This document shows positions 7,539-16,133 of a stretch of DNA of 64,000 nt, piece after piece (the first letter of the stretch is position 1; every line of letters begins with the position of its first letter). The notes beneath the pieces are model-generated. The model was not told the DNA's origin. It ran no database searches and worked only from the letters and a program-made list of their open reading frames with translations. This DNA comes from Paragemmobacter kunshanensis (GTDB lineage Bacteria > Pseudomonadota > Alphaproteobacteria > Rhodobacterales > Rhodobacteraceae). The stretch spans positions 186,001-250,000 of the forward strand of contig NZ_JAALFE010000001.1 of assembly GCF_011059185.1 (NCBI RefSeq), read 5' to 3'. Made by a program: the position numbers and the translations under genes.

Positions 7539-9260
7539 TCACCCAGCAGCACGGCGCGCCTGGGGCTGTGCGTCGCTTTCCGCGGCCTGTTGCATCGCGA
7601 CGGAACCGCCAAGCCGAAACCGCATCAGCGCATTGTTCATCTGCGCCGTTTCGCGATCAAGGTCCGAAGTGATCACTGTCGCGCTCTGCGCCATCACCGT
7701 GTTCTTCTGCGTCACCTCGTTCAGGCGATCCACGCTCGACGCGATCTGCGACAGGCCCGAAGCCTGTTCTTCGGCGGCCTCGGCGATGGTCACCACGATG
7801 TCGCGGATGTTCGACACCCCCACGACCATTTCTCCGATGGCACTTCCCGTACGGTCCACAAGACCGACGCTTTCGGTCACGTTGCGCGCACTGTCGCTGA
7901 TCAGCCGCTTGATCTCTTGCGCAGCCTCCGCCGATCTCTGTGCCAGATCGCGCACCTCCAGCGCGACCACGGCGAAGCCGCGCCCGCTCTCGCCCGCCCG
8001 CGCCGCCTCGATCCCGGCATTCAGGGCAAGCAGGTTGGTCTGGAAGGCGATCTCGTCGATCGTCCCGATAATGCGTTCAATCTTCCCGGAGGAGGATTCC
8101 AGGCTCTTCATCGCCACAACCGTCTGCTGCATGACATGCGAGACATGCTGCGCATTTTCCGTGACCGAACCGACAAGCTTGCGCGCCTCGCGCGTGCTTT
8201 CGGTCGTCTCCTGAACCGTCGTGGTGATCTGCGTCAGGGCCGCCGCGCTCTGGTCGATCGAGTTGGCCTGCTGTTCCGTCCGATGCGTCAGGCTGTCAGA
8301 GGAGCGCCGCAGTTCCTGCGACTTGCCGCGCACGCTCAGCGCGCTGTCGCGGATCTGCTGCATCGTCGATTGCAGCCGATCCAGCGCAGAGTTGAAATCC
8401 GATGACAGCTTGTCGAACAGCGGCGAGAGTTTCATCACCGGCACCCGCTGTTCCAGATCCCCGTCCGCCAGCGCATTGAAGGCATTTCCGATGGTGTCGA
8501 GGAACGAGGTCTTGTCCGTGATGTCGCTGCAGAACTTGGTGAACTTGACGATGGTGCCCTTCTCATCCCGGATCGGCGTATAGGCCCCCTCGACCCACAC
8601 CTCGCGGCCGGATTTGGTTCTGCGGTGGAACTCCGACTGGACATGTTCCCCGCTGCGCAACCTGTCCCAGAAGGCCTGATAGTCCGGCGACCGCACCTCG
8701 GCCGGATCGACAAAGATCGAATGATGCTTGCCGATGATCTCATCCAGGCCATAGCCCATCAAGTTCAGGAAATTCTCGTTCGCAGTCAGGATGTTGCCGT
8801 TCAGATCAAAGTCGATCTTTGCCTGCCTGCGGCTGATCGCGCGCATCTGCTCGCCGAAATCGACATTCTCCAGCCGCGCATTCGCATCGGCCCATTCCAC
8901 AACATAGCCGGAAATCCCGAACATGGAACGCAGCGGCGTGACGATCAGATCAAAGGATTTCGGCCCTATGCGAATGGTCGCGCGATGCGTGTCGCGCAGG
9001 GCTGCCAGCATGTTGCGCTGATGCGACGGCGTCTTGTGAAAGATGTCCACCTTGCTGCCGATCAGTCGGTCGACGGCGAATTGCGGCATGTCGCGGCGCA
9101 GCTGATCTTCGGATTGTCGCAGGAAAGCCCGCAAGGACGGGTTCACATAGGTGATGCGCAAACGGCTGTTCGCGATCATCACATTGGCCTGCAAGGAATC
9201 GATTGCCTTGTAGATCAGTCTGCGGTTGCGCATCCATATCGAGAGCATCTGCCAGTTCAT
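7539..9260 (-). CDS. Cytoplasmic PAS-PAS methyl-accepting chemotaxis protein
   Basis: The 573-residue receptor has no membrane segment. Two PAS-like domains occupy about residues 14-125 and 145-260 (NFLNLMGYGLDEIIGKHHSIF, then EVWVEGAYTPIRDEKG), followed by a short HAMP-like helical link (LADGDLEQRVPVM) and a signalling domain with the receptor tip motif EIAFQTNLLALNAGIEAARAGE-type sequence and RGFAVVALEVRDLAQRSAEAA. The ATG at 9260 has AGGA just upstream; longer in-frame reading upstream overlaps the next gene and lacks similarity. It probably senses a cytoplasmic or redox/oxygen cue through PAS and feeds the neighbouring CheA/CheW system. Confidence 0.92.
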   Translation of the reverse strand: MNWQMLSIWMRNRRLIYKAIDSLQANVMIANSRLRITYVNPSLRAFLRQSEDQLRRDMPQFAVDRLIGSKVDIFHKTPSHQRNMLAALRDTHRATIRIGPKSFDLIVTPLRSMFGISGYVVEWADANARLENVDFGEQMRAISRRQAKIDFDLNGNILTANENFLNLMGYGLDEIIGKHHSIFVDPAEVRSPDYQAFWDRLRSGEHVQSEFHRRTKSGREVWVEGAYTPIRDEKGTIVKFTKFCSDITDKTSFLDTIGNAFNALADGDLEQRVPVMKLSPLFDKLSSDFNSALDRLQSTMQQIRDSALSVRGKSQELRRSSDSLTHRTEQQANSIDQSAAALTQITTTVQETTESTREARKLVGSVTENAQHVSHVMQQTVVAMKSLESSSGKIERIIGTIDEIAFQTNLLALNAGIEAARAGESGRGFAVVALEVRDLAQRSAEAAQEIKRLISDSARNVTESVGLVDRTGSAIGEMVVGVSNIRDIVVTIAEAAEEQASGLSQIASSVDRLNEVTQKNTVMAQSATVITSDLDRETAQMNNALMRFRLGGSVAMQQAAESDAQPQARRAAG

Positions 9261-9358
9261 CCCTTTCCTGCGGCCACTGGAACGGCCCTTCGAAACAGGA
9301 TGAAACATGCGCGTAAATGTCGGCTTAATGCCGCAGCTGGGCAGCTGCATGACGAATG

Positions 9359-10018
9359 TCAGAAGGGACAGGTCGCCGCGAACTCTACCCAGCCGCCCCC
9401 GGTCGGATGATGCAGGCCCAGACGCTCTGCATGCAGCATCAGTCGGGGGAACTCCCGCTCCGGCCCCTGCGCATAGATCGGATCGCCAAGGATCGGATGG
9501 CCAAGGCTCAGCATATGCACGCGCAACTGATGGCTTCGCCCGGTCTGCGGAAACATCCTGACCCGTGTCTCCCCATCCCCCCGCGCGATGACCTCCCAAT
9601 CCGTCACGGCGGGCCGTCCGTGATCGTGATCCACCTTCTGGCGCGGGCGATAGTCCCAATCTGCGCAAAGCGGCAGGTCAACCCGGCCACGATCCCCGGC
9701 CATCACCCCCGCCACCCGGGCGACATAGCTTTTCTTCGCCCGCCGCTTTTCGAATTCCTGCCCCAGATACCCCTGCGCCTGCTTGTCCCGCGCGAAGATC
9801 ATCACCCCCGACGTGTCGCAGTCCAGCCGATGCACCAGAAGCGCGCCGGGGCGAAACACCTCCAGCCGCGCGATCAGGCAATCCGCGCGCCCCTCCAGCT
9901 TGCCGGGCACGGACAAAAGCCCCGAAGGCTTGTCCACCACGATGATCCGGTCATCCTCGAACAGGATCACAGGATCGCCCGGCGGGGGATCATAGTCGAA
10001 ATCGGCCAGCAGGCTCAC
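9359..10018 (-). CDS. RluA-family pseudouridine synthase
   Basis: This 219-residue enzyme should convert specific uridines in rRNA and/or tRNA to pseudouridine. The catalytic motif LLVHRLDCDTSGVM (Asp in HRLD) is intact, as are the downstream family segments GRSHQLRVHMLSLGHPILGD. It resembles the short RluA type (dual 23S rRNA/tRNA specificity) rather than RluC/D, because there is no S4 domain. Its ATG overlaps the stop of the homocysteine methyltransferase gene, giving a two-gene unit. Confidence 0.9.
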   Translation of the reverse strand: MSLLADFDYDPPPGDPVILFEDDRIIVVDKPSGLLSVPGKLEGRADCLIARLEVFRPGALLVHRLDCDTSGVMIFARDKQAQGYLGQEFEKRRAKKSYVARVAGVMAGDRGRVDLPLCADWDYRPRQKVDHDHGRPAVTDWEVIARGDGETRVRMFPQTGRSHQLRVHMLSLGHPILGDPIYAQGPEREFPRLMLHAERLGLHHPTGGGWVEFAATCPF

Positions 10019-10911
10019 ACCACCCGATGCCCCGCCTCGCTGAGCGCGCGGGACAGCGCCGCGATATGGGCAGGCCCGACCTCGCAGCAGCCGCCCACGA
10101 TCGTCGCCCCCATCGCAACCCAGGACATGGCAAATTCGACATAGCGCGCGGGGGAAAGGTCATGCCGCGCGCAATAGGCCGGCGCGCTGCCATCCTCCGG
10201 CAAGGGCAGATGCGAGATTTCCGAGAACCCGTTCGCATAGGCCCCGAAGGGAAGCCCAAGTTCCCTTAGCGCGCCAAGGGCCGCGGCCATCGCCTCGGGC
10301 ATGGAACAATTGGCCAGAACCGCCGCCGCAGGCGCGGCCTTCAGCACATCGGCCAATCCGGCAACGGGTTCCCCCGACCGCAGCCTTGTCCCATCCCGGT
10401 CATCCACCGAAACCGAAAGCCAGACAGGCCGCCCCGCCGCCTGCGCCCCGATCAGCGCCCCCTTGGCAAGGTCGAGCGAGGACATCGTCTCGCACAGGAT
10501 CACGTCCACATGCGCCGCCATGATCCGCGCCTTTTCGGCGTAAAGCGCGGTCGATACCTCGACCGGGGGCGTCAGGTCGGGCCGATAGCTTTCCCCCAGG
10601 GGGCCCATCGACCCGGCGATGATCCCCCGCCCGGCCCGCGCGCGGGCCTCATGCGCCTCCATCAGCGCGCGCAGATGCAGCGCGTGAAACTGGGCATCCA
10701 TCCCCACACGGTCCAGCCGGTCATGCAGGATGTTGTAGGTGTTGGTGGTGGCCACCGATGCGCCCGCCGCGAAGTAATCGTCATGGATCGCCGCCACCAG
10801 CCCGGGATGGTCGATCATCACGCGCGTGGCCCACAGGGGCGTCGGCTCATCCCCCGACCGCGCCACCAGTTCCTGCCCCATGCCCCCGTCCAGAAGCGTG
10901 ATCTCGGCCAT
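10015..10911 (-). CDS. Homocysteine S-methyltransferase family protein
   Basis: The 298-residue protein is a single homocysteine-binding barrel. It begins ITLLDGGMGQELV and carries the zinc-ligand cysteines in the expected places: one in VLANCSMPE and the pair in IVGGCCEVGP. Such stand-alone enzymes (MmuM-like) move a methyl group from S-methylmethionine, betaine or a similar donor to homocysteine; the donor cannot be told from the sequence. It overlaps the pseudouridine synthase gene and is followed upstream by a LysE-type exporter three bases away. Confidence 0.88.
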   Translation of the reverse strand: MAEITLLDGGMGQELVARSGDEPTPLWATRVMIDHPGLVAAIHDDYFAAGASVATTNTYNILHDRLDRVGMDAQFHALHLRALMEAHEARARAGRGIIAGSMGPLGESYRPDLTPPVEVSTALYAEKARIMAAHVDVILCETMSSLDLAKGALIGAQAAGRPVWLSVSVDDRDGTRLRSGEPVAGLADVLKAAPAAAVLANCSMPEAMAAALGALRELGLPFGAYANGFSEISHLPLPEDGSAPAYCARHDLSPARYVEFAMSWVAMGATIVGGCCEVGPAHIAALSRALSEAGHRVV

Positions 10912-10914
10912 CTG

Positions 10915-11553
10915 TCACCCCCAAGCCATCCGCAGCGCCAGCAGGAACAGCAGCCCCGCCGCAACCTTGTTCATCATTCCCATCCGCGCCGCCAGCCTTT
11001 GCCCGGCCAACCCCGCCAATGCGCCATATCCCGCGGTGATCACTGTTCCCGTCAGGGTGAACAGCGCCCCCAGAACCACGATCTGCAGCCAGACCGGCCC
11101 CCGCGCGGCATCGGTGAATTGCGGCAGGAAGGCAAGCACGAAAAGCGCCACCTTGGGGTTCAGCGCATTGGTCACAAATCCCCGCCACAGGGCGAGGCGT
11201 GCCCGGATCTCGCCCGCGCCCGCCGCCTGCGCCCGCCCGGCGGCCCGCCAACTGCCCCAGGCCAGCCACAACAGATAGCCCGCCCCGGCCAGTTTCAGCA
11301 CGATCAGCGCGGCAGGATGCGCCGCAATCAACGCGCTTACCCCCACGGCCGCCAGGCCCACATGGAACAACCCGCCAAAGCCCACGCCCAGCCCCGCCAC
11401 CGCGCCCACGCGCGGCCCGCCCGCGATGCCGCAGGCCGTGGCAAAGATCACATCCGCCCCCGGCGTCAGGTTCAGCACGATCCCCGCCGCCAGAAAGGCC
11501 AGGAGGTCCGCCATCGGGATCAGGGTCAGCACATCCGCCATGGCCGCCACCAT
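10915..11553 (-). CDS. LysE/RhtB-family amino acid exporter
   Basis: The 212-residue protein is very hydrophobic with about six membrane segments and has the family signature near the N terminus (AAGIVLNLTPGADVIFATACG) and ALNPKVALFVLAFLPQF in the middle. LysE-type proteins export amino acids or related metabolites. The ATG at 11553 has GGAGG five bases upstream; internal ATGs at 11541 and 11514 are alternatives. It is in line with the homocysteine methyltransferase gene, three bases away, so a sulfur amino acid substrate is possible but unproven. Confidence 0.88.
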   Translation of the reverse strand: MVAAMADVLTLIPMADLLAFLAAGIVLNLTPGADVIFATACGIAGGPRVGAVAGLGVGFGGLFHVGLAAVGVSALIAAHPAALIVLKLAGAGYLLWLAWGSWRAAGRAQAAGAGEIRARLALWRGFVTNALNPKVALFVLAFLPQFTDAARGPVWLQIVVLGALFTLTGTVITAGYGALAGLAGQRLAARMGMMNKVAAGLLFLLALRMAWG

Positions 11554-11714
11554 CCCCGCCTCCATGCCAAAGCGCAAGCCCGGCCGCAGCCCCGGGGGGG
11601 CGCAACGCGCCCCCCCGGCCCCCCCCCACGCGAGATACCCGCCGGATGGCAAGGGTGCCTGCGGGATTGACACAGGCCAAAAGGTCAGCAATTCTTACCA
11701 AAATGGAGCGCCGC

Positions 11715-12140
11715 ATGGACTATGAAACCCTCCCCGCCCCTGACTTCGGCCACAGCCTGCGCGCGGTCACGGTCAATCTGCTGGTCCGGGATGTCGCGGC
11801 CGAGATTGCCTTCCTGACCGCGGTCTTCGGCCTGACGGCCCATCGCGCAAGCCGGGATTTCGCGATCCTGCTGCATGCGGGCCAGCCGATCCAGCTGCAT
11901 GCCGATCACACCTATGCCGCACATCCGTTGCTGTCGCTGCTTCCCGAAACTCCGCCCCGGGGTGCCGGGATCGAGCTTCGCCTGCACGAAGCCGATCCCG
12001 ATCAGGCCGTCGCCGCCGCCGCCGCCTTTCCGCAGGCCACCATCCTGCAACCCGCAACCGACAAGCCCGCGCATGGCCTGCGCGAGGCGGTCATCCTCTG
12101 CCCCGATGGCTATGCCTGGGTGCCCAGTCGCCGTATCTGA
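11715..12140 (+). CDS. Glyoxalase/bleomycin-resistance fold (VOC) protein
   Basis: The 141-residue protein has one VOC-type domain: LRAVTVNLLVRDVAAEIAFL, then FGLTAHRASRDFAILLHAG and a C-terminal repeat ending ILCPDGYAWVPSRR. The ATG at 11715 is preferred over 11703 because GGAGCG lies just ahead of it. The family includes lyases, dioxygenases and antibiotic-binding proteins; metal ligands are not obvious here, so function stays open. It is a single plus-strand gene between minus-strand genes. Confidence 0.75.
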   Translation: MDYETLPAPDFGHSLRAVTVNLLVRDVAAEIAFLTAVFGLTAHRASRDFAILLHAGQPIQLHADHTYAAHPLLSLLPETPPRGAGIELRLHEADPDQAVAAAAAFPQATILQPATDKPAHGLREAVILCPDGYAWVPSRRI

Positions 12141-12143
12141 CGG

Positions 12144-12941
12144 TCAGTACCAAGCGGGATATTGCGGCAGTCCATCCTCGATCTCGTAATGGCTGCCCTT
12201 CTCGGCCACGAAGATATGCCCGGCCAGCCGCCCGCCCGTCGGCCCGTCCACCGCCCCCGCCTCGACCGAGAAACCCCCATCCGCCGCCCGGAACCACAGG
12301 CTTGACCCGCAGCCGGAGCAGAACCCCCGCACGCCGCCCCCCGCCGTGCGATATTCCGCCAGCCCGTCGCGCGACAGCCATTCCACCGCCCCCTCCTCCA
12401 CATCGAAAGAGGCCGAGTAATGCCCCGAAAGGCTGCGGCACTGGTGGCAATGGCAGGCCGTGATCTCGCCCGCCGGCCCGGGAAGGGTGAACCGGCAGGC
12501 CCCGCACAGACAGGAGGCCGTCAACCGTTCCGGTGCAGGCCCCGCTTCCGGCGGCGGGCCTTCGGGGGAATAGTAATCCCCCGCATCTGCCGTATAGATA
12601 TGCTCGGCCACCCTGATCGCCACCGGCCCCTCCAGCGCGCCGGGCGAAAAGCTGATCGCGTGTTCCGCGGGCGTGCCCCAGTCGAAGACGGCATCCGCCT
12701 CGGGCAGCCAGAACAGCGTGGCCCCGCATTCCCCGCAGAACCCCCGCTGCGCGACCGGGGATGACCGGTACCACCGCAGCCCCCGCCCCTCGGTCACCCG
12801 CCAATGCGCCACGGGAACCGAGGCCGCCGCCCAGAAATGCCCCGTCACCTTGCGGCATTGCGTGCAATGGCAGGCCAGCGCGTCGCGGATGGGTCCCTCC
12901 ACCTCGAACCGCACCGCCCCGCAATGGCAGGCCCCGCGCAT
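12144..12941 (-). CDS. Tandem GFA/CENP-V domain protein
   Basis: The 265-residue protein contains two copies of the GFA (glutathione-dependent formaldehyde-activating enzyme-like) zinc domain. Copy one has GACHCGAVRF, ACHCTQCRK and CGECGATLFW; copy two has ASCLCGACRF, ACHCHQCRS and CSGCGSSLWF. Every expected cysteine cluster is present in both halves. The ATG at 12941 overlaps the upstream stop as TGATG. Members of this family are annotated as GFA enzymes but most have no proven activity. It is coupled to a methionine sulfoxide reductase gene. Confidence 0.88.
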   Translation of the reverse strand: MRGACHCGAVRFEVEGPIRDALACHCTQCRKVTGHFWAAASVPVAHWRVTEGRGLRWYRSSPVAQRGFCGECGATLFWLPEADAVFDWGTPAEHAISFSPGALEGPVAIRVAEHIYTADAGDYYSPEGPPPEAGPAPERLTASCLCGACRFTLPGPAGEITACHCHQCRSLSGHYSASFDVEEGAVEWLSRDGLAEYRTAGGGVRGFCSGCGSSLWFRAADGGFSVEAGAVDGPTGGRLAGHIFVAEKGSHYEIEDGLPQYPAWY

Positions 12942-13399
12942 CAGGCCGCGTCCCGAAAGAGTTCGGCCAGCAGGGGCACCAGCCAATCCTCATCGGCCTG
13001 CGTAAAGGCTGCAGGCGTATCGCTGTCCAGATCCAGCACGCCCAGCAGGACGCCCTTTCCGTTCCAGACCGGCAGAACGAGTTCCGACTTCGTCGACGAC
13101 GAACAGGCGATGTGATCCGCGAAAGCCTCTACATCCGGCACGTTCTGCACCCGGCCTGTCCGCGCCGCCGCACCGCAGACCCCGCGTGCAAACGGAATGA
13201 CCAGACAGCCATGCCCGCCCTGATAGGGCCCGATCTTCAGAAGCTCTGGCCCCGCCACGCGATAGAACCCCGTCCAGTCGCAGAACGGATGATGATTGTG
13301 GATCTCGCAGACCACCGTCGCCATCAGCGCGACCGTGTCCGTCTCGCCCGCGCAGAGTGCCCGCAGCGACGCCGTGATCCCGTCGTAATCCACCGTCAT
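12941..13399 (-). CDS. Free methionine-(R)-sulfoxide reductase (GAF domain)
   Basis: The 152-residue protein is a single GAF domain with the fRMsr signature: IGPYQGGHGCLVIPFARGVCGAA-type sequence, then the segment VPDVEAFADHIACSSSTKSE containing the third conserved cysteine, and LPVWNGKGVLLGVLDLDSD. These enzymes reduce free methionine-(R)-sulfoxide with thioredoxin. The ATG at 13399 begins one base after the gamma-glutamyltransferase stop; a longer reading is possible but would run into that gene. It sits between two genes of amino acid and thiol chemistry, consistent with oxidative stress repair. Confidence 0.9.
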   Translation of the reverse strand: MTVDYDGITASLRALCAGETDTVALMATVVCEIHNHHPFCDWTGFYRVAGPELLKIGPYQGGHGCLVIPFARGVCGAAARTGRVQNVPDVEAFADHIACSSSTKSELVLPVWNGKGVLLGVLDLDSDTPAAFTQADEDWLVPLLAELFRDAA

Positions 13400-13400
13400 C

Positions 13401-14978
13401 TCAATACCCCAATGCGATGCCATCCTTGCGGGGATCCGATGCCCCCACAAGAACCCCATCCTCGCCGATCAGGATCGCCTGACAGCCGCCGATCGGATCG
13501 TTCGGGATCGACACCTGATGCCCCATCTCCGCCAGCTTCGACCGCACGGCGTCGGAATAGCCCCGCTCCACCAGCATCCCCTCGGCACCCGAAAAACAGC
13601 GCGGCGCATCATTCGCCGCCTGCAATTCCATCCCGTAATCGACAAGGTTCGTCACCAGCCGCGCATGGCCGCAGGGCTGATAGGCCCCGCCCATCACGCC
13701 GAAGGGCATGGTCACCCGCCCCCCCTGCCGCAGCATCCCCGGAATGATCGTATGCATCGGCCGCTTGCCCGGCGCTGCCTCGTTCGGGTGGCCCTCCTCC
13801 AGCGAAAAACCCGCGCCCCGGTTCTGGAAGTTGATCCCGAATTTCTCTGAAGCCAGCCCCGACCCGAACCCCCAGAAGATCGAATAGATCAGGCTGACCG
13901 CCATCCGGTCCTTGTCCACCACGGTGATATAGACCGTGTCCTTGTGGACCGCCTCGGTCAGGGGTGCCGCCGCCGCCATGGCGCGCCCGGGGTCGATCAT
14001 CGCGGCAAGCCGCGCTGCCGTCCCGGGCGCGAGCATATGGTCCAGCCGCCGCACATGATCCGGATCCGCAAGGAAGCGGTTGCGCGCGTCATAGGCCAGC
14101 TTCGCCGCCTCTGCCTCGACATGCGCGCGCTCTGCGCCGAACGGGTCCATCGCCGCCAGATCGAAATGCTTCAGGATGTTCAGCATCAGGATCGCCGTCG
14201 CCCCCTGCCCGTTCGGCGGATGCTCCAGCAGATCCGTTCCCTTGTACTCCCCCGCGACCGGCGTGGTGTAATCGCAGGCCACGCCCGCGAAATCCGCCAT
14301 CCCATGCGTCCCGCCCAGCGCCCGCAACGAGGCGACCATGTCCTCGGCCACCTCGCCTTCATAGAACCCGGCCCGCCCTTCCCGTGCGATCCGGCGCAGC
14401 ACCTCGGCCTGCCCCGGCGCGCGGAAGATCTCGCCCACCTGCGGCACCCGGCCATTCACCAGATAGTGCCGCCGCGCCGCGCCCTGCAGCGTGGCCGCAT
14501 CGCCCGCCCAGTCAAAGGCCACGCGCGGGGCCACTGGCACGCCTTCCTCGGCATAGCGGATGGCCGGGGCCAGAACCGCATCAAGGCCAAGCTTCCCCCA
14601 ATCCGCCGACAGGCGGCAGAAGGCATCCACCGCGCCGGGCAGCGTGACCGCCTCTACCCCGTGCAACGGCACCGCCGTCAGGCCCCGCTCCCGCATCGCC
14701 GCCGCCGAATAGCCCGCAGGCGCGCGCCCCGATCCGTTCAACGCGATCACCTCCTCGCGCCCCGCCGGTTTCAGAAGGACAAAGCAATCCCCCCCGATGC
14801 CCGTCATCTGCGGCTCGCAGATGCCCAGAAGCACCGCCCCTGCAATCGCCGCATCCACGGCATTGCCGCCCCGCTCCATCACCTCGACCGCCACCTTCGC
14901 GGCCAGGGGATGGGACGTGGCGCAGATGCCATTCGTCGCGTAAACGGCCGATCGGCCCGGCATATGGAAATCGCGCAT
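13401..14978 (-). CDS. Gamma-glutamyltransferase family protein, probably cytoplasmic
   Basis: The 525-residue protein matches the Ntn-hydrolase GGT family: ATSHPLAAKVAVEVMERGGNAVDAA at the start (shown in part), PQMTGIGGDCFVLL, and the autoprocessing threonine in HKDTVYITVVDKD, expected to become the N terminus of the small subunit. No signal peptide is visible, unlike classical periplasmic GGT, so it resembles the cytoplasmic YwrD-like branch that hydrolyses gamma-glutamyl or related amides. AGGAGG precedes the ATG. It leads a three-gene operon with the sulfoxide reductase and GFA genes. Confidence 0.9.
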   Translation of the reverse strand: MRDFHMPGRSAVYATNGICATSHPLAAKVAVEVMERGGNAVDAAIAGAVLLGICEPQMTGIGGDCFVLLKPAGREEVIALNGSGRAPAGYSAAAMRERGLTAVPLHGVEAVTLPGAVDAFCRLSADWGKLGLDAVLAPAIRYAEEGVPVAPRVAFDWAGDAATLQGAARRHYLVNGRVPQVGEIFRAPGQAEVLRRIAREGRAGFYEGEVAEDMVASLRALGGTHGMADFAGVACDYTTPVAGEYKGTDLLEHPPNGQGATAILMLNILKHFDLAAMDPFGAERAHVEAEAAKLAYDARNRFLADPDHVRRLDHMLAPGTAARLAAMIDPGRAMAAAAPLTEAVHKDTVYITVVDKDRMAVSLIYSIFWGFGSGLASEKFGINFQNRGAGFSLEEGHPNEAAPGKRPMHTIIPGMLRQGGRVTMPFGVMGGAYQPCGHARLVTNLVDYGMELQAANDAPRCFSGAEGMLVERGYSDAVRSKLAEMGHQVSIPNDPIGGCQAILIGEDGVLVGASDPRKDGIALGY

Positions 14979-15644
14979 CCTGATCCTCCTGCTGCGCGCC
15001 GAAGCTAGGCCGCGGGCCGCGGGATGCCAAGTGGCTGGGCAAGAATGGTGGCAGGATTGACCAAGGGGCGCCGCTACCGCGACCTGAAGCCGCGCCTGGG
15101 GACGGGCCTGGAACGTGTCTGAACGGCAGCCTTGCCTTGCATGGGCCGAACGCCACTTCGCCGCAGGACGGGCATTGCGCCGGACGCACCGCCGAAAGGC
15201 CCGCCGCGCGACGCGAAGCTTGCCCCTTCACCCTTCGGTCCTTGGCGCAGGCGCCATCAATGGCGCCCCCCAATCACTGCCAAGGGCATGGCCAAGACCG
15301 AAGACACCGCCTGAACCCCAACCACCGCCTGAACCCCAACCTCAACCCCAACCTCAGCCACAGCCACAGCCACAGCCACAGCCACAGCCAAAGCCAAAGC
15401 CAAAGCCAAAGCCAAAGCCAAAGCCAAAGCCAAAGCCAAAGCCAAAGCCAAAGCCAAAGATCATGCCGCAGATCGCCGATGTCGCGTCAAGCGCCCCGCG
15501 CAGACAGGGCGGCGTTCCCTGGGCGCAGGGCGCGCGGCGGGAACAACCCCGATGCCGCGACAGGGTGGGGCACAATAACGCGCGGCATCGGGGTGCAGCT
15601 TCAATTCAGCTACATCCATCTCAACGGCAGCTTTCCGGGCAAGT
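14979..15644. other. Long intergenic region dominated by a short-unit repeat
   Basis: This 666-base stretch lies upstream of the GGT gene. Open reading frames cross it on several frames but none has a family match, a coherent start or typical codon use; those through the repeat encode only simple dipeptide runs. Besides the hexamer block at 15358-15459 I see nothing assignable apart from the expected GGT promoter near its left end. Confidence 0.6.
15311..15459. repeat. Hexanucleotide tandem repeat (CCACAG)5(CCAAAG)12
   Basis: Five exact CCACAG units (15358-15387) are followed without a break by twelve exact CCAAAG units (15388-15459). Just upstream (15311-15357) are imperfect repeats built on CCTGAACCCCAAC and CCTCAACCCCAAC and one CCTCAG. 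In any frame the hexamer reads as a dipeptide run: Pro-Gln/Pro-Lys on one plus frame, Ala-Leu or Phe-Gly on minus frames. The perfect copies suggest recent expansion by slippage. Confidence 0.97.
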
Positions 15645-16133
15645 TTAGCCCCCGCAGGCCCCGGCCTGCAGGCCGCCTTCTGCGCCCGCCTGCCGCGGCG
15701 GCGCATCTTGCCCGGCCGTGTCGGCCCGCATCTGCAGCGTCATCACGTTGAACCCGGCCCTGCGCCGTGTCGCCACCGCCTCGGTCAGCGCCATGATCAG
15801 CGGCCAGCCAAAGCCGCCCTCGGCGGCTTCCTCGGGCATTTCGGCACGAAAGCAGCCCTCGGGCACCTGCCGTTCGGCATGGTCCACGATCCGCCAGTCC
15901 CGCCCGTCGCGGCGCGGCCCCGGCATCAGCCCGATCCAGCCCGGCGCCCCGGCATAGCCATGCTCCACCACATTGTTCAGCACCTCGCCCAGAACCAGCA
16001 GCGTGCAATCCCTCTCGTCCGGCGTCAGGCCCGCCAGCGCCACGCCCTGTTCCAGCCGGATCAGCAGATCGCGCACCGCGGCGGGATCGGCGGCAATCAC
16101 ATGGCGCTCATGCCTCCGCGCGCAGCGCATCAT
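15645..16133 (-). CDS. Anti-sigma regulatory factor (RsbW-like HATPase)
   Basis: The protein of about 162 residues has the short GHKL ATPase fold of serine-kinase anti-sigma factors: N box LLVLGEVLNNVVEHGY, then a glycine box region GGFGWPLIMALTEAV. It overlaps the STAS gene, so the two are co-translated. In such pairs the kinase phosphorylates the STAS partner or binds a sigma factor or another target. The start is unsure: ATGs at 16145, 16133 and 16130 and a GTG at 16100 are all in frame within the STAS gene. No PP2C phosphatase or cognate sigma gene is nearby. Confidence 0.82.
   Translation of the reverse strand: MMRCARRHERHVIAADPAAVRDLLIRLEQGVALAGLTPDERDCTLLVLGEVLNNVVEHGYAGAPGWIGLMPGPRRDGRDWRIVDHAERQVPEGCFRAEMPEEAAEGGFGWPLIMALTEAVATRRRAGFNVMTLQMRADTAGQDAPPRQAGAEGGLQAGACGG

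Noticed and set aside
9261-9668. N-terminal extension of the PAS chemoreceptor
   Set aside because: The open frame continues upstream but overlaps the pseudouridine synthase gene and has no similarity; the ATG at 9260 has a good ribosome site.
15358-15459. CRISPR array
   Set aside because: Units are six bases and contiguous with no spacers; this is a simple tandem repeat, and no cas gene is present.
15115-15648. Plus-strand frame of 177 codons through the hexamer repeat (Pro-Gln/Pro-Lys run)
   Set aside because: No ribosome site, no anchor or folded domain, and the dipeptide run follows automatically from a hexamer repeat. Kept only as a question in the findings.
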